Below are positions 1 through 6,397 of a stretch of DNA of 6,928 bases, in pieces. The position numbers were made by a program, and so were the translations under genes. This DNA is from an uncultured Methylococcaceae bacterium (lineage in GTDB: Bacteria > Pseudomonadota > Gammaproteobacteria > Methylococcales > Methylomonadaceae), in contig CAJAHC010000156.1 in assembly GCA_903939355.1 (NCBI GenBank), positions 1-6,928 of the forward strand. Direction: 5' to 3'. Position 1 is the stretch's first letter, and each line of letters opens with the position of its first letter. The notes beneath the pieces were generated by a model. It did no database searches. It was given only the letters and a program-made list of their open reading frames with translations, and was not told where the DNA came from.

Positions 1-1
1 C

Positions 2-70
2 GTCGCTGATAAAGTCGCAACTCGGGCTGAAATTTTTCAACGGCAATTAGGTGCCTGTAAAATGAATTAA
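2..70 (+). CDS. C-terminal end of an unidentified protein (cut by window edge)
   Basis: The frame starting at base 2 is open for 22 codons to a TAA at 68-70 and ends in ...EIFQRQLGACKMN. Its codon use and mixed polar/hydrophobic composition look like real coding sequence, whereas another plus frame (from base 1) stops at the third codon. The fragment is too short to place in a family. It lies 58 bases upstream of the FKBP gene on the same strand. No clear terminator separates the two, only a weak AT-only inverted repeat near 69-88, so they could be co-transcribed. Confidence 0.45.
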   Translation, partial: VADKVATRAEIFQRQLGACKMN

Positions 71-128
71 AAAAGAATGCAGTTTTTTGATAAACTACCC
101 TTTTTTACGTCACTTAAAAGGCAAAACC

Positions 129-611
129 GTGAGAAAAATTCAAACTCAAGTTTTTTTAATTATTACTGTTATTCTTATAGGGATTACTATGTTTTCAATG
201 GCCAATGCCATCACACCTGAAGAAAATAAAGCTGCAGGTACCGCTTTTCTGGCGGAAAATGCTAAAAAACCCAATGTCGTAACGACAGCAAGTGGCTTGC
301 AATATGAAGTTTTAAAACAAGGTACAGGTAAAGTTTCACCAGCTGCAACTGATACTGTCACTGTTCATTATAAAGGCACAACTATTGATGGAGCTGAGTT
401 TGACAGTTCTTATAGTCGAGGTGAGCCAACTTCATTCCCTTTAAACAGGGTTATTCCTGGTTGGACAGAAGGCGTTCAGTTAATGAAAGAGGGTGATACC
501 TATCGCTTTTATATACCTTCAGAATTGGCTTATGGTGAACAAGGTGCTGGCGGATCAATTGCACCAAATTCAGCGTTAATATTTGATGTTGAACTGATCA
601 AAATTCAATAA
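129..611 (+). CDS. FKBP-type peptidyl-prolyl cis-trans isomerase, periplasmic (FkpA/Mip-like)
   Basis: Catalyses cis-trans isomerisation of X-Pro bonds in exported proteins and probably acts as a periplasmic folding factor. I chose the GTG at 129 because AAAAGG (116-121) sits 7 bases before it and because the product (160 aa) then opens with a textbook signal peptide: MRK, a hydrophobic core, and an ANA cleavage site after residue 27. A TTG at 87 would add 14 residues ahead of it. The mature part has a short helical lead (ITPEENKAAG) and one FKBP domain from about residue 55 to 160. Ligand-pocket residues are all present: Y81, F91, D92, F103, V108, I109, W112, Y135 and F152, in the usual HYKG, FDSS and VIPGW contexts, so it should be active. 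It lacks the long dimerisation helix of full-size Mip/FkpA proteins and is shorter than they are. It is followed by its own terminator. The family is certain; the exact subfamily name is not. Confidence 0.9.
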   Translation: MRKIQTQVFLIITVILIGITMFSMANAITPEENKAAGTAFLAENAKKPNVVTTASGLQYEVLKQGTGKVSPAATDTVTVHYKGTTIDGAEFDSSYSRGEPTSFPLNRVIPGWTEGVQLMKEGDTYRFYIPSELAYGEQGAGGSIAPNSALIFDVELIKIQ

Positions 612-620
612 TAAAATTCT

Positions 621-668
621 AAAAAGGCGTAAGGAGTCAGGCAAGTTGCCTGTGCCTTACGCCTTTTT
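621..668 (+). terminator. Rho-independent terminator with nested hairpins after the FKBP gene
   Basis: A perfect 14-bp stem pairs 621-634 (AAAAAGGCGTAAGG) with 655-668 and ends in a run of six T (664-669). Inside the 20-base loop a second hairpin pairs CAGGC (638-642) with GCCTG (648-652). It begins 9 bases after the FKBP stop codon. Because the stem starts with five A, the opposite strand also ends in T residues, so it could stop transcription from either side. Confidence 0.85.
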
Positions 669-691
669 TATTGATCAATTTAAATGCATTA

Positions 692-719
692 TTGGATTGG
701 CTGCTTTATCCGGTATGAT
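692..719 (+). promoter_or_regulatory. Candidate sigma-70 promoter for rlmKL
   Basis: A good -10 box, TATGAT (714-719, 5/6 match), has TTGGAT (692-697, matching only the TTG) 16 bases upstream. It lies between the FKBP terminator and rlmKL, where a new promoter is expected. Transcription would begin near 726, giving a leader of about 60 bases. The -35 is weak, so this is a prediction only. Confidence 0.4.
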
Positions 720-735
720 TTATCGATAAAACTTT

Positions 736-752
736 CTACCGTTTGTCGGTAG
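736..752 (+). other. Small hairpin in the rlmKL leader
   Basis: CTACCG (736-741) and CGGTAG (747-752) form a perfect 6-bp stem with a TTTGT loop. If transcription starts near 726, the hairpin lies close to the 5' end of the mRNA and about 30 bases before the ATG. No T-run follows, so it is not a terminator. A role in mRNA stability or translation is possible but unproven. Confidence 0.4.
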
Positions 753-784
753 CCATTTTCGTTTTACGCCATTCACTATTATTT

Positions 785-3058
785 ATGTCTACTTATCAGT
801 TGTTCGCCACCACGCCAAAGGCGATGGAAACCATTCTTACCGATGAGCTTAGAACATTTGGTATCAACAATATCAAAGCCACAATGGCAGGTGTTGCATT
901 TCAAGGTGACTTGGAAACTGCCTATCGAGCTTGTTTATGGTCCAGAACAGCCAATAGAATTTTACTGGTATTAAGTTCTTTTGAAGTTAAAACCCAAGAA
1001 GATCTTTATAACGGTGTGCAACAAATCAATTGGTTTGAACATATCAATCCTGAAGATACCTTTGCCGTATCGTTTAGCGCAAAAAATTCACAAGCCATTA
1101 ATAATACGCATTTTGGTGCTTTAAAAGTGAAAGATGCCATTGTCGACCAGATGCGTGACACCTTTCAAATACGACCGAGTATTGATACAGAACGCCCGAA
1201 TATTCGTATTAATGTATATTTGCAAGGTGAGCAAGCGCAATTGAGTTTGGATTTGTCAGGTGAGAGTTTACATCGCAGGGGCTATCGTGATGTTAACATC
1301 AGAGCGCCCATGAAAGAAAACTTGGCTGCTGCCATGTTGTTGCGTTGTGGTTGGCCGGAGATTGCCAAACACAAGGGTACATTGATTGATCCCATGTGTG
1401 GTTCAGGTACCTTATTGCTCGAAGCGGGGATGATTGCCGCAGATTACGCACCTGGTCTGTTACGTGATTATTTTGGTTTTATTGGTTGGAAGAAACATGA
1501 CGCTGAGTGTTGGAATAAATTACGAATGGAAGCTTTGCAGCGTAGAAAAACAGGCATGGAAAGGCTTCCTATTATTGTCGGCTTTGATCAAAATAAACAA
1601 ACGGTTAAAACCGCATTAGCGCATATTGCCAATGCTGGATTGCAAAATAAAATACATGTGGAGCGTCGTGATATTGAAGATGCCGAACCGGCAGAAAGTT
1701 GGAAGACAGGCTTGTTAATCTGTAATCCTCCTTACGGTGAACGCTTAGGAGATGAACAAGAAACGGCGGAGCTGTACAAAAAATTTGGTGAATCATTAAA
1801 AGCACATTTTATTGGTTGGAAAGCCGCCATGATTATCAGCAATCCGGAGTTGGGATTTCGTTTAGGCATACGCTCACAAAAACCCATTACTCTTTTTAAT
1901 GGTGCGCTCGAGTGTAAATTATTACGTTTGAACATTGAAGAGAGTAATTTCTTTATTCCTAAAGCAAGAAATCAGGAAGAACGAATTACTAAGGTACTTG
2001 CGATTAACACAGCCCAGCAGCCGGAGAAAGAATTTAAATCACGGGTTGAGTTAATGAGTGAAGATGAACCCCTTGAGGTATCAGCAGACAAAAATGATGA
2101 GAGAGTTGGCGCAGTTGACTTTGCTAATCGCTTAAAAAAGAATTTTAAGAAATTGTCCAAATGGGCCAAGCAAAACGCGATTACTTGCTATCGTATTTAT
2201 GATGCTGATTTACCGGAATATGCCGCAGCAATCGATATTTATGCGGGCGAGCAAACGTGGATTAATGTTCAGGAATATGAACCACCCAAAACCATCGATC
2301 AACATAAAGCTGATCAGCGCTTGGCAGGATTGCTTTCAGAAATACCCCAGGTGTTGGGTGTTGATAATGCGCAGGTTTTCTTAAAAATACGCAAAAAACA
2401 AAGAAGTACTGATCAATATGAAAAACACGATGATCAGGGTCGTTTTCATATTATTGAAGAAGGTGGCTGTAAGTTATTGGTTAACTTTGAAGATTATTTG
2501 GATACCGGATTATTTTTGGATCATAGGCCAATAAGGAAATTAATCCAGCAACAGGCTAACAATAAACGTTTTTTAAATTTGTTTGCTTATACCGGTAGTG
2601 CCACCGTACATGCTGCAATAGGCGGTGCAAAATCAACCACCACTGTGGATATGTCGAATACGTATATTGAGTGGGCCAAAAAGAATATGGCGTTGAATAA
2701 AAATGCTGGCGAGCATGAGTTTATTCAGGCTGATTGTCTGGATTGGTTAAAAACTGAAGCTAACGAGGAGGACAGGAGGCAGTATGATTTGATATTTCTT
2801 GATCCGCCTACCTTTTCCAATTCAAAACGTATGGATGATGTATTTGATATCCAAAATGATCATGTACAGTTAATTAAAAATGCCACTGCATTATTGGCAG
2901 ATAATGGGGTTTTATATTTCTCTACCAACTTTAGGCGCTTTAAGATGGAGTTGTCAGCCTTATCAGATTTATCTATAGAAGATATTAGTGCCAGCACTAT
3001 TCCGGAAGATTTTTTACGCAATCCCAGAATTCATTATTGTTGGAAAATTAGCAAATGA
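785..3058 (+). CDS. rlmL: Bifunctional 23S rRNA methyltransferase RlmKL (m2G2445 and m7G2069)
   Basis: The fused two-domain enzyme uses S-adenosylmethionine to methylate N2 of G2445 (RlmL half) and N7 of G2069 (RlmK half) of 23S rRNA during large-subunit assembly. The ATG at 785 gives 757 aa starting MSTYQLFATTPKAMETIL, the usual RlmL start. An upstream TTG at 743 would only add an atypical tail. Domains: THUMP at roughly 45-155; first Rossmann methyltransferase with DPMCGSGT (202-209) and catalytic NPPYGERLG (from 314); a linker and N-terminal RlmK part (FANRLKKNFKK, YRIYDADLPEY); second methyltransferase with FAYTGSATVHAA (from 600) and DPPTFSNSKRMDD (from 673). All key motifs are intact. 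It is somewhat longer than the E. coli protein (about 700 aa). No Shine-Dalgarno is visible before 785. The stop TGA (3056-3058) overlaps the start of the acylphosphatase gene. The identification is very strong. Confidence 0.97.
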   Translation: MSTYQLFATTPKAMETILTDELRTFGINNIKATMAGVAFQGDLETAYRACLWSRTANRILLVLSSFEVKTQEDLYNGVQQINWFEHINPEDTFAVSFSAKNSQAINNTHFGALKVKDAIVDQMRDTFQIRPSIDTERPNIRINVYLQGEQAQLSLDLSGESLHRRGYRDVNIRAPMKENLAAAMLLRCGWPEIAKHKGTLIDPMCGSGTLLLEAGMIAADYAPGLLRDYFGFIGWKKHDAECWNKLRMEALQRRKTGMERLPIIVGFDQNKQTVKTALAHIANAGLQNKIHVERRDIEDAEPAESWKTGLLICNPPYGERLGDEQETAELYKKFGESLKAHFIGWKAAMIISNPELGFRLGIRSQKPITLFNGALECKLLRLNIEESNFFIPKARNQEERITKVLAINTAQQPEKEFKSRVELMSEDEPLEVSADKNDERVGAVDFANRLKKNFKKLSKWAKQNAITCYRIYDADLPEYAAAIDIYAGEQTWINVQEYEPPKTIDQHKADQRLAGLLSEIPQVLGVDNAQVFLKIRKKQRSTDQYEKHDDQGRFHIIEEGGCKLLVNFEDYLDTGLFLDHRPIRKLIQQQANNKRFLNLFAYTGSATVHAAIGGAKSTTTVDMSNTYIEWAKKNMALNKNAGEHEFIQADCLDWLKTEANEEDRRQYDLIFLDPPTFSNSKRMDDVFDIQNDHVQLIKNATALLADNGVLYFSTNFRRFKMELSALSDLSIEDISASTIPEDFLRNPRIHYCWKISK

Positions 3059-3327
3059 TGCGTAGCATTAGATTATTGATTTCAGGTCGTGTGCAAGGCG
3101 TTTATTTTAGGATGTTCGCGCAAAAAAAAGCTAAACAACTGGGCGTAAAGGGATATGCTAAGAATCTTGCCGATGGTCGGGTTGAAATAATCGCAGAAGC
3201 TGATAACAGTAGTATTGAGCAATTAATTAAATGGAGTTACAAAGGGCCGATTACTGCACGAGTTGATGAAGTTGAGATTTCTGAATGGCCAATTGATGAG
3301 CAATTTACAACGTTTGAAATTAGATAA
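3055..3327 (+). CDS. acyP: Acylphosphatase
   Basis: Small cytosolic enzyme (90 aa, the normal size) that hydrolyses acyl phosphates such as acetyl phosphate or carbamoyl phosphate to the carboxylate and phosphate. The signature GRVQGVYFR (11-19) carries the catalytic, phosphate-binding Arg19. The second motif, GYAKNLADGRVE (33-44), carries catalytic Asn37, so both active-site residues are in place. The start is an ATGATG doublet. The first ATG (3055) overlaps the rlmKL stop by four bases, and the second (3058) would share one base with it. A weak GGAAAA (3042-3047) lies 7 bases before the first. The overlap implies translational coupling with rlmKL in one operon. The physiological role of bacterial acylphosphatases is poorly defined, so the linkage gives no clear functional clue. 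No hairpin terminator is seen before the convergent gene 12 bases away. Confidence 0.94.
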   Translation: MMRSIRLLISGRVQGVYFRMFAQKKAKQLGVKGYAKNLADGRVEIIAEADNSSIEQLIKWSYKGPITARVDEVEISEWPIDEQFTTFEIR

Positions 3328-3339
3328 GGGTGTGTTAGT

Positions 3340-3894
3340 TTAGAGATTATCGGCGTTAATAATAGTCACTTTATAATTAACATGACTAACATAATCACAA
3401 AAACTTTGATCGATGATATCCGCTTTAGCCAATTGCTTGAAGGTGTAATTTTTATTAATAGTTACTGCTTTTACTAAAATAAGTTCTTTGGCTGATAGTG
3501 TGTCGGCTACCCATGCCGATAAACTGTCTGATGTTATATCCCATGAGGGTCGAATCCCCGCATTATCAAGTTCAATACTATCGGGCGACCAAATGACGGT
3601 TTTATGCTGTTGTATAAGACTGGATATCATTGTAATGGAATGGGCAATAGGTAAGGTATTATTAAGGCCTTGTATTAAGAAGGCCATCTGTTGCATGGCT
3701 AAAATTGCCATTCTATGTGCGGTGCTATCATCAAATTTAAATTGTTGTTGTGCGATTCTAACTTGATCAGCAAAAGCCCCGCCTCCTGGAACTATAACGA
3801 TTGAACGGGTCTTGTAGTTTTGTTTCAACTTCTGTAAACAGTTAATCAACATGTCAGATTGCGCTAGACTCCCCCCTAGCTTGATGACAATCAT
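3340..3894 (-). CDS. Amino-acid-kinase-fold protein, MfnE-like (probable methylofuran precursor kinase)
   Basis: A 184-aa member of the aspartate/glutamate/uridylate kinase superfamily. Visible motifs are KLGGSLA (5-11, phosphate-binding loop), VPGGGAFADQVR (35-46, substrate/phosphate glycine loop), DDSTAHRMAILAMQQ (55-69) and PSWDITSDSLSAWVA (116-130), then LVKA (140-143). The AHRMA and SWDITSDS blocks are those I associate with archaeal MfnE, which phosphorylates the aminomethylfuran phosphate intermediate of methanofuran to its diphosphate, and with its homologues in methylotrophic bacteria. It is shorter than acetylglutamate or glutamate 5-kinases (about 260-370 aa) and has no regulatory domain. 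The start overlaps the pabB stop as ATGA with no Shine-Dalgarno, so translation is probably coupled. The superfamily is certain. The substrate is inferred from motifs and from the pabB neighbour, and a different small-molecule kinase remains possible. Confidence 0.75.
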   Translation of the reverse strand: MIVIKLGGSLAQSDMLINCLQKLKQNYKTRSIVIVPGGGAFADQVRIAQQQFKFDDSTAHRMAILAMQQMAFLIQGLNNTLPIAHSITMISSLIQQHKTVIWSPDSIELDNAGIRPSWDITSDSLSAWVADTLSAKELILVKAVTINKNYTFKQLAKADIIDQSFCDYVSHVNYKVTIINADNL

Positions 3895-5267
3895 ATTGCA
3901 GTCAATTGTTGCAATAGATCAAGCATCGCACCTGCCTTGTCAAAACTTTCCTGATATTCGTCCTCCATGAGTGAATCATTGACAATGCCACCACCTGCCC
4001 AAAAACGGATGGTATTATGAGAATGAACGAGCGTTCTGATAGCAATGTTGGTATCCATGTTGCCATTAAAGCCAATATACCCGATGGCGCCACAATAAAT
4101 CCCACGTCGATTGGGTTCTAGTTCTTCTATAATTTCCATAGCCCGAATCTTGGGTGCGCCCGTAATTGATCCGCCAGGAAAGCAGCTTTTTAATAAATCG
4201 ATTGCCTGCTTATCATCTGCTAACAGGCCTGTCACAGTGCTTACCAGATGATGTACTGTTGCATAACTTTCAACATCAAATATGAGCGGTACTTTTACGG
4301 AGCCTTTTTTACAGGTCTTGCTAATATCATTGCGGAGCAAGTCCACTATCATTAAGTTTTCAGCTTTATCCTTGTGACTGTTTTTAAGTAAATTGATTTG
4401 TTGTTGATCTTCAATTTCGTCAATTTTTCTGGGACGCGTGCCTTTAATAGGTTTGGTTTCAACTTGTCGATTGGTAAGCTTTAAAAAACGTTCTGGAGAG
4501 GAGCTTAAGATTTGTACAGCGGGCAAATTAAGATAACAACTGAATGGCGCGGCATTTAATTCGCGTAGTTTGCCATACGCTGTCCAAGGGTCACCTTCAC
4601 AATCAGCAGTAAATCGTTGAGCCAGATTGACTTGGTAACAATCACCCTCTTTTAAGTATTGTTTGATGCGATTAAATGCATTTGAATAGTCCGCTTTACT
4701 CATATTAGAGTTCACAGCACTAACTACTTTGAAAGGAACAAATGCTGGCTTGTTAGGCAAATGACTAAATAGGCTTATTAACCCCTGCCATTGTTGTGTA
4801 TTGCATTCATAACCGACCAGATGACTTTCTTGTTTGTGATGATCAACAATGACTGCCCAGTTATAGATACCCACAGCCATTTGTGCAATAAGTTCTGCAT
4901 CATTAGCAATGACGGGAAGTGATTCAAGTCTTCTTGCTAAGTCATAAGAAAAATAGCCGATGGCACCACCGTTAAAAGGTAAGTGATCATATCCTACGAG
5001 GCTAGGTAAAAGTTGCTCTTTCAGTAATTCAAAGGGATCAGCAGTGGATCTTATCATTGAATTAATATGTGTTATTTCGGTAATAGTATCTTTCGTTACC
5101 AAGGTGCATATTGGATCTGCAGCTAGAATGTCATAGCGTCCTTGAGTGCTATGAGGAAAGCCACTATCCAAAAAAACAGACCAAGGTCGATCTACGATTA
5201 AAGAAAAAAGTGTGGAACTATCAGCCAAATACGGAAGTGGGTGAGTAAGTTGTTTTTGTGCAAGCAT
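3891..5267 (-). CDS. pabB: Aminodeoxychorismate synthase component I (PabB)
   Basis: Converts chorismate plus ammonia to 4-amino-4-deoxychorismate, the precursor of p-aminobenzoate for folate and, in methylotrophs, tetrahydromethanopterin. The 458-aa length is normal for a stand-alone PabB. The N-terminal domain (about 1-140) includes GRYDILAADPICTL and FNGGAIGYFSYDLAR. The chorismate-binding domain (about 190-455) carries SSSPERFLKL, KPIKGTRPR with Lys275, ENLMIVDLLRND (303-314), PGGSITGAPK (364-373) and a later DTNIAIRTL. Lys275 in PIKGT is the residue that forms the covalent intermediate in PabB. Anthranilate synthase TrpE has PIAGT there, so the motif separates the two. No glutamine amidotransferase (PabA/TrpG) or lyase (PabC) is fused or adjacent, so those must lie elsewhere. 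The ATG at 5267 has no clear Shine-Dalgarno. It is the first gene of a two-gene unit with the downstream kinase. Confidence 0.95.
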   Translation of the reverse strand: MLAQKQLTHPLPYLADSSTLFSLIVDRPWSVFLDSGFPHSTQGRYDILAADPICTLVTKDTITEITHINSMIRSTADPFELLKEQLLPSLVGYDHLPFNGGAIGYFSYDLARRLESLPVIANDAELIAQMAVGIYNWAVIVDHHKQESHLVGYECNTQQWQGLISLFSHLPNKPAFVPFKVVSAVNSNMSKADYSNAFNRIKQYLKEGDCYQVNLAQRFTADCEGDPWTAYGKLRELNAAPFSCYLNLPAVQILSSSPERFLKLTNRQVETKPIKGTRPRKIDEIEDQQQINLLKNSHKDKAENLMIVDLLRNDISKTCKKGSVKVPLIFDVESYATVHHLVSTVTGLLADDKQAIDLLKSCFPGGSITGAPKIRAMEIIEELEPNRRGIYCGAIGYIGFNGNMDTNIAIRTLVHSHNTIRFWAGGGIVNDSLMEDEYQESFDKAGAMLDLLQQLTAI

Positions 5268-5413
5268 TTAAAAAGCAGTGTAATAAAAAATCGTAATAAC
5301 CTTAAAGACTGACAAAGCAGCTACAAGAAAAATGGGATAAAGATGTAATGTATAAAGGAACAGGAAAAGGCTATAAAAAAACGCTGTAACGTGTTGTTTA
5401 ATCTAAACGTAAG

Positions 5414-5425
5414 GTAGGCTTTTAT
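5414..5425 (+). repeat. Direct repeat copy 1 (GTAGGCTTTTAT)
   Basis: Twelve bases identical to 5575-5586, 161 bases away in the same orientation. Both copies are followed by related AT-rich sequence (TTAGTTAAA here, AGTAAA at copy 2). Two exact copies in one intergenic region suggest a binding site or a remnant of a small dispersed repeat. Confidence 0.5.
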
Positions 5426-5536
5426 TTAGTTAAATCATAAACTGATTTATATTTAAATTCCAGTCACATAACTGATGAGTTAAAATTCGGCCATGTATCA
5501 TGGGTTGAAATTTTTTTTTAGCTTTAAGGATAGGCA

Positions 5537-5565
5537 TTGAAAGTTCTTTGTATGAATAATTTGAT
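5537..5565 (+). promoter_or_regulatory. Candidate promoter for the DUF2959 gene
   Basis: TTGAAA (5537-5542, 5/6 match) and TTTGAT (5560-5565, 4/6) are separated by 17 bases. Transcription would start near 5572, just before the nested palindrome at 5576-5614, so the mRNA would begin with that hairpin. The region is AT-rich, so chance matches are likely. Confidence 0.3.
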
Positions 5566-5575
5566 CACAAATAAG

Positions 5576-5614
5576 TAGGCTTTTATAGTAAACTTTTACT
5601 AAAGTAAAAGCCTA
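5576..5614. repeat. Nested inverted repeat just before the DUF2959 start
   Basis: TAGGCTTTTA (5576-5585) and TAAAAGCCTA (5605-5614) are perfect 10-base inverted arms. Between them TAGTAAA (5586-5592) pairs with TTTACTA (5595-5601), so almost the whole 39 bases can fold into one long hairpin. An alternative fold pairs CTTTTAC (5593-5599) with GTAAAAG (5604-5610). The left arm is part of the second copy of the 12-base direct repeat. It ends 8 bases before the ATG at 5623, where the ribosome would bind. It could be an operator or a translation-control hairpin. There is no T-run, so it is not a terminator. Confidence 0.65.
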
Positions 5615-5622
5615 AATTCACC

Positions 5623-6348
5623 ATGGGTTGCTATCAATTTAATTTAAAATCACACATGACAAAGCACAATCATTTATCTTTTTTGTTTACGGTAGTCAGT
5701 CGTTTTTTTTCTAAAAAAATCAGGAAGGCTTATTACTGCACGAGAGAATCTATCGGTGAGCATAAACGGGAAATTGTTGTCTATCAGGTCGAACAAACCT
5801 GTAATAAACTTCAAGAAACTAAAGAGGAGTTTGAAGAGACATTGGTGCGTTTCAAGAGTTTGATCCATACCAATGAGGCTTCCCTAGATCATAGATATAA
5901 CCTACTTAATAGGCAATATCAGTTCTGTCGATCAAAATCAGATGCTGTCAGCAATAAAATCAGGGCGATACAAGAAGTTAGTGAGGCCTTATTTGCGGAG
6001 TGGGAAAATGAGCTGAATGAATATAGCAATCGCACTTTACGAGCCAGTAGTAAACAGCAGTTAAAAGCGGCTAGGCAAAATTATTCTCGTCTTATAAAAG
6101 CCATGCAACGAGCTGAAAGTAAAATACAGCCCGTTCTGGCAGCATTCAAAGATCAGGTTTTATATTTGAAACATAATCTTAATGCGCGTGCTATTGCAAC
6201 ACTTCAACACGAGTTTATTGAAATTAGCATTGATATATCGCAACTTATCCAGGCAATGGAACACACGATTACCGAGGCAAGTTATTTTTTATCAAGTTTG
6301 GTTGATGTTGATAAAAAAGCAGTTAAACAAAAAGCCTTGCCTTGGTAA
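5623..6348 (+). CDS. DUF2959 family coiled-coil protein
   Basis: A 241-aa, almost wholly helical protein of unknown function. I recognise the DUF2959 pattern: AYYCTRESIGEHKREIVVYQVE near the start (HKRE at 47-50), AEWENELNEYSNRTLR in the middle, then LIKAMQRAESKIQPVLAAF, KDQVLYLKHNLNARAIATLQ (KHNLNARA 183-190) and a final helix. The relatives I recall usually begin with a lipoprotein signal and a lipobox cysteine just before the YY motif. Here the N-terminus is instead a short hydrophobic stretch (LSFLFTVV) followed by RFFSKKIRK, with no lipobox. The start is uncertain: the ATG at 5623 or one at 5656 (M12), neither with a Shine-Dalgarno. The second would leave a shorter leader and place the palindrome in the untranslated region. 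The gene stands alone, with no co-oriented neighbour. The family call is by eye; the function is unknown. Confidence 0.8.
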   Translation: MGCYQFNLKSHMTKHNHLSFLFTVVSRFFSKKIRKAYYCTRESIGEHKREIVVYQVEQTCNKLQETKEEFEETLVRFKSLIHTNEASLDHRYNLLNRQYQFCRSKSDAVSNKIRAIQEVSEALFAEWENELNEYSNRTLRASSKQQLKAARQNYSRLIKAMQRAESKIQPVLAAFKDQVLYLKHNLNARAIATLQHEFIEISIDISQLIQAMEHTITEASYFLSSLVDVDKKAVKQKALPW

Positions 6349-6397
6349 TTTAGTGATCAATATCACATAAAATCAAAATATCGCAGTTTACGTTTGT

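Larger units (their letters stand above)
5268..5622. other. 355-base divergent intergenic region
   Basis: AT-rich spacer between the divergent pabB and DUF2959 starts. It contains two copies of a 12-base repeat, a large nested palindrome (listed separately), a small CCATG-tat-CATGG palindrome (5491-5503) followed by nine T (5511-5519), and one candidate promoter toward the right. Toward pabB the only -35-like match is TTGTCA (5315-5310 on the minus strand), with a poor GATTTT 17 bases on, so I do not call a pabB promoter. A 27-codon open stretch at 5306-5386 ending in TAA (5387-5389) has a protein-like translation but no proper start. Confidence 0.5.

Noticed and set aside
146..361. Minus-strand open frame inside the FKBP gene
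   Set aside because: It lies opposite the well-supported FKBP coding frame and has no recognisable motif or ribosome-binding site.
3488..3766. Plus-strand 92-codon open frame opposite the kinase gene
   Set aside because: It is a shadow of the kinase frame, which carries intact family motifs on the minus strand.
3891..5267. Anthranilate synthase component I (TrpE) as the identity of this gene
   Set aside because: The PIKGT motif with Lys275 is that of PabB; TrpE has alanine at this position.
5491..5519. CCATG/CATGG hairpin followed by nine T as a rightward terminator
   Set aside because: The stem is only 5 bp with a 3-base loop, the T-run starts 7 bases after it, and no rightward gene precedes it.
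6182..6370. Second plus-strand frame at the end of the DUF2959 gene
   Set aside because: It overlaps the conserved KHNLNARA region of the DUF2959 frame, and its translation has no coherent pattern.
6349..6397. GTGAT/ATCAC hairpin (6353-6366) as a shared terminator of the convergent genes
   Set aside because: The stem is only 5 bp, AT-rich and without a following T-run on either strand.
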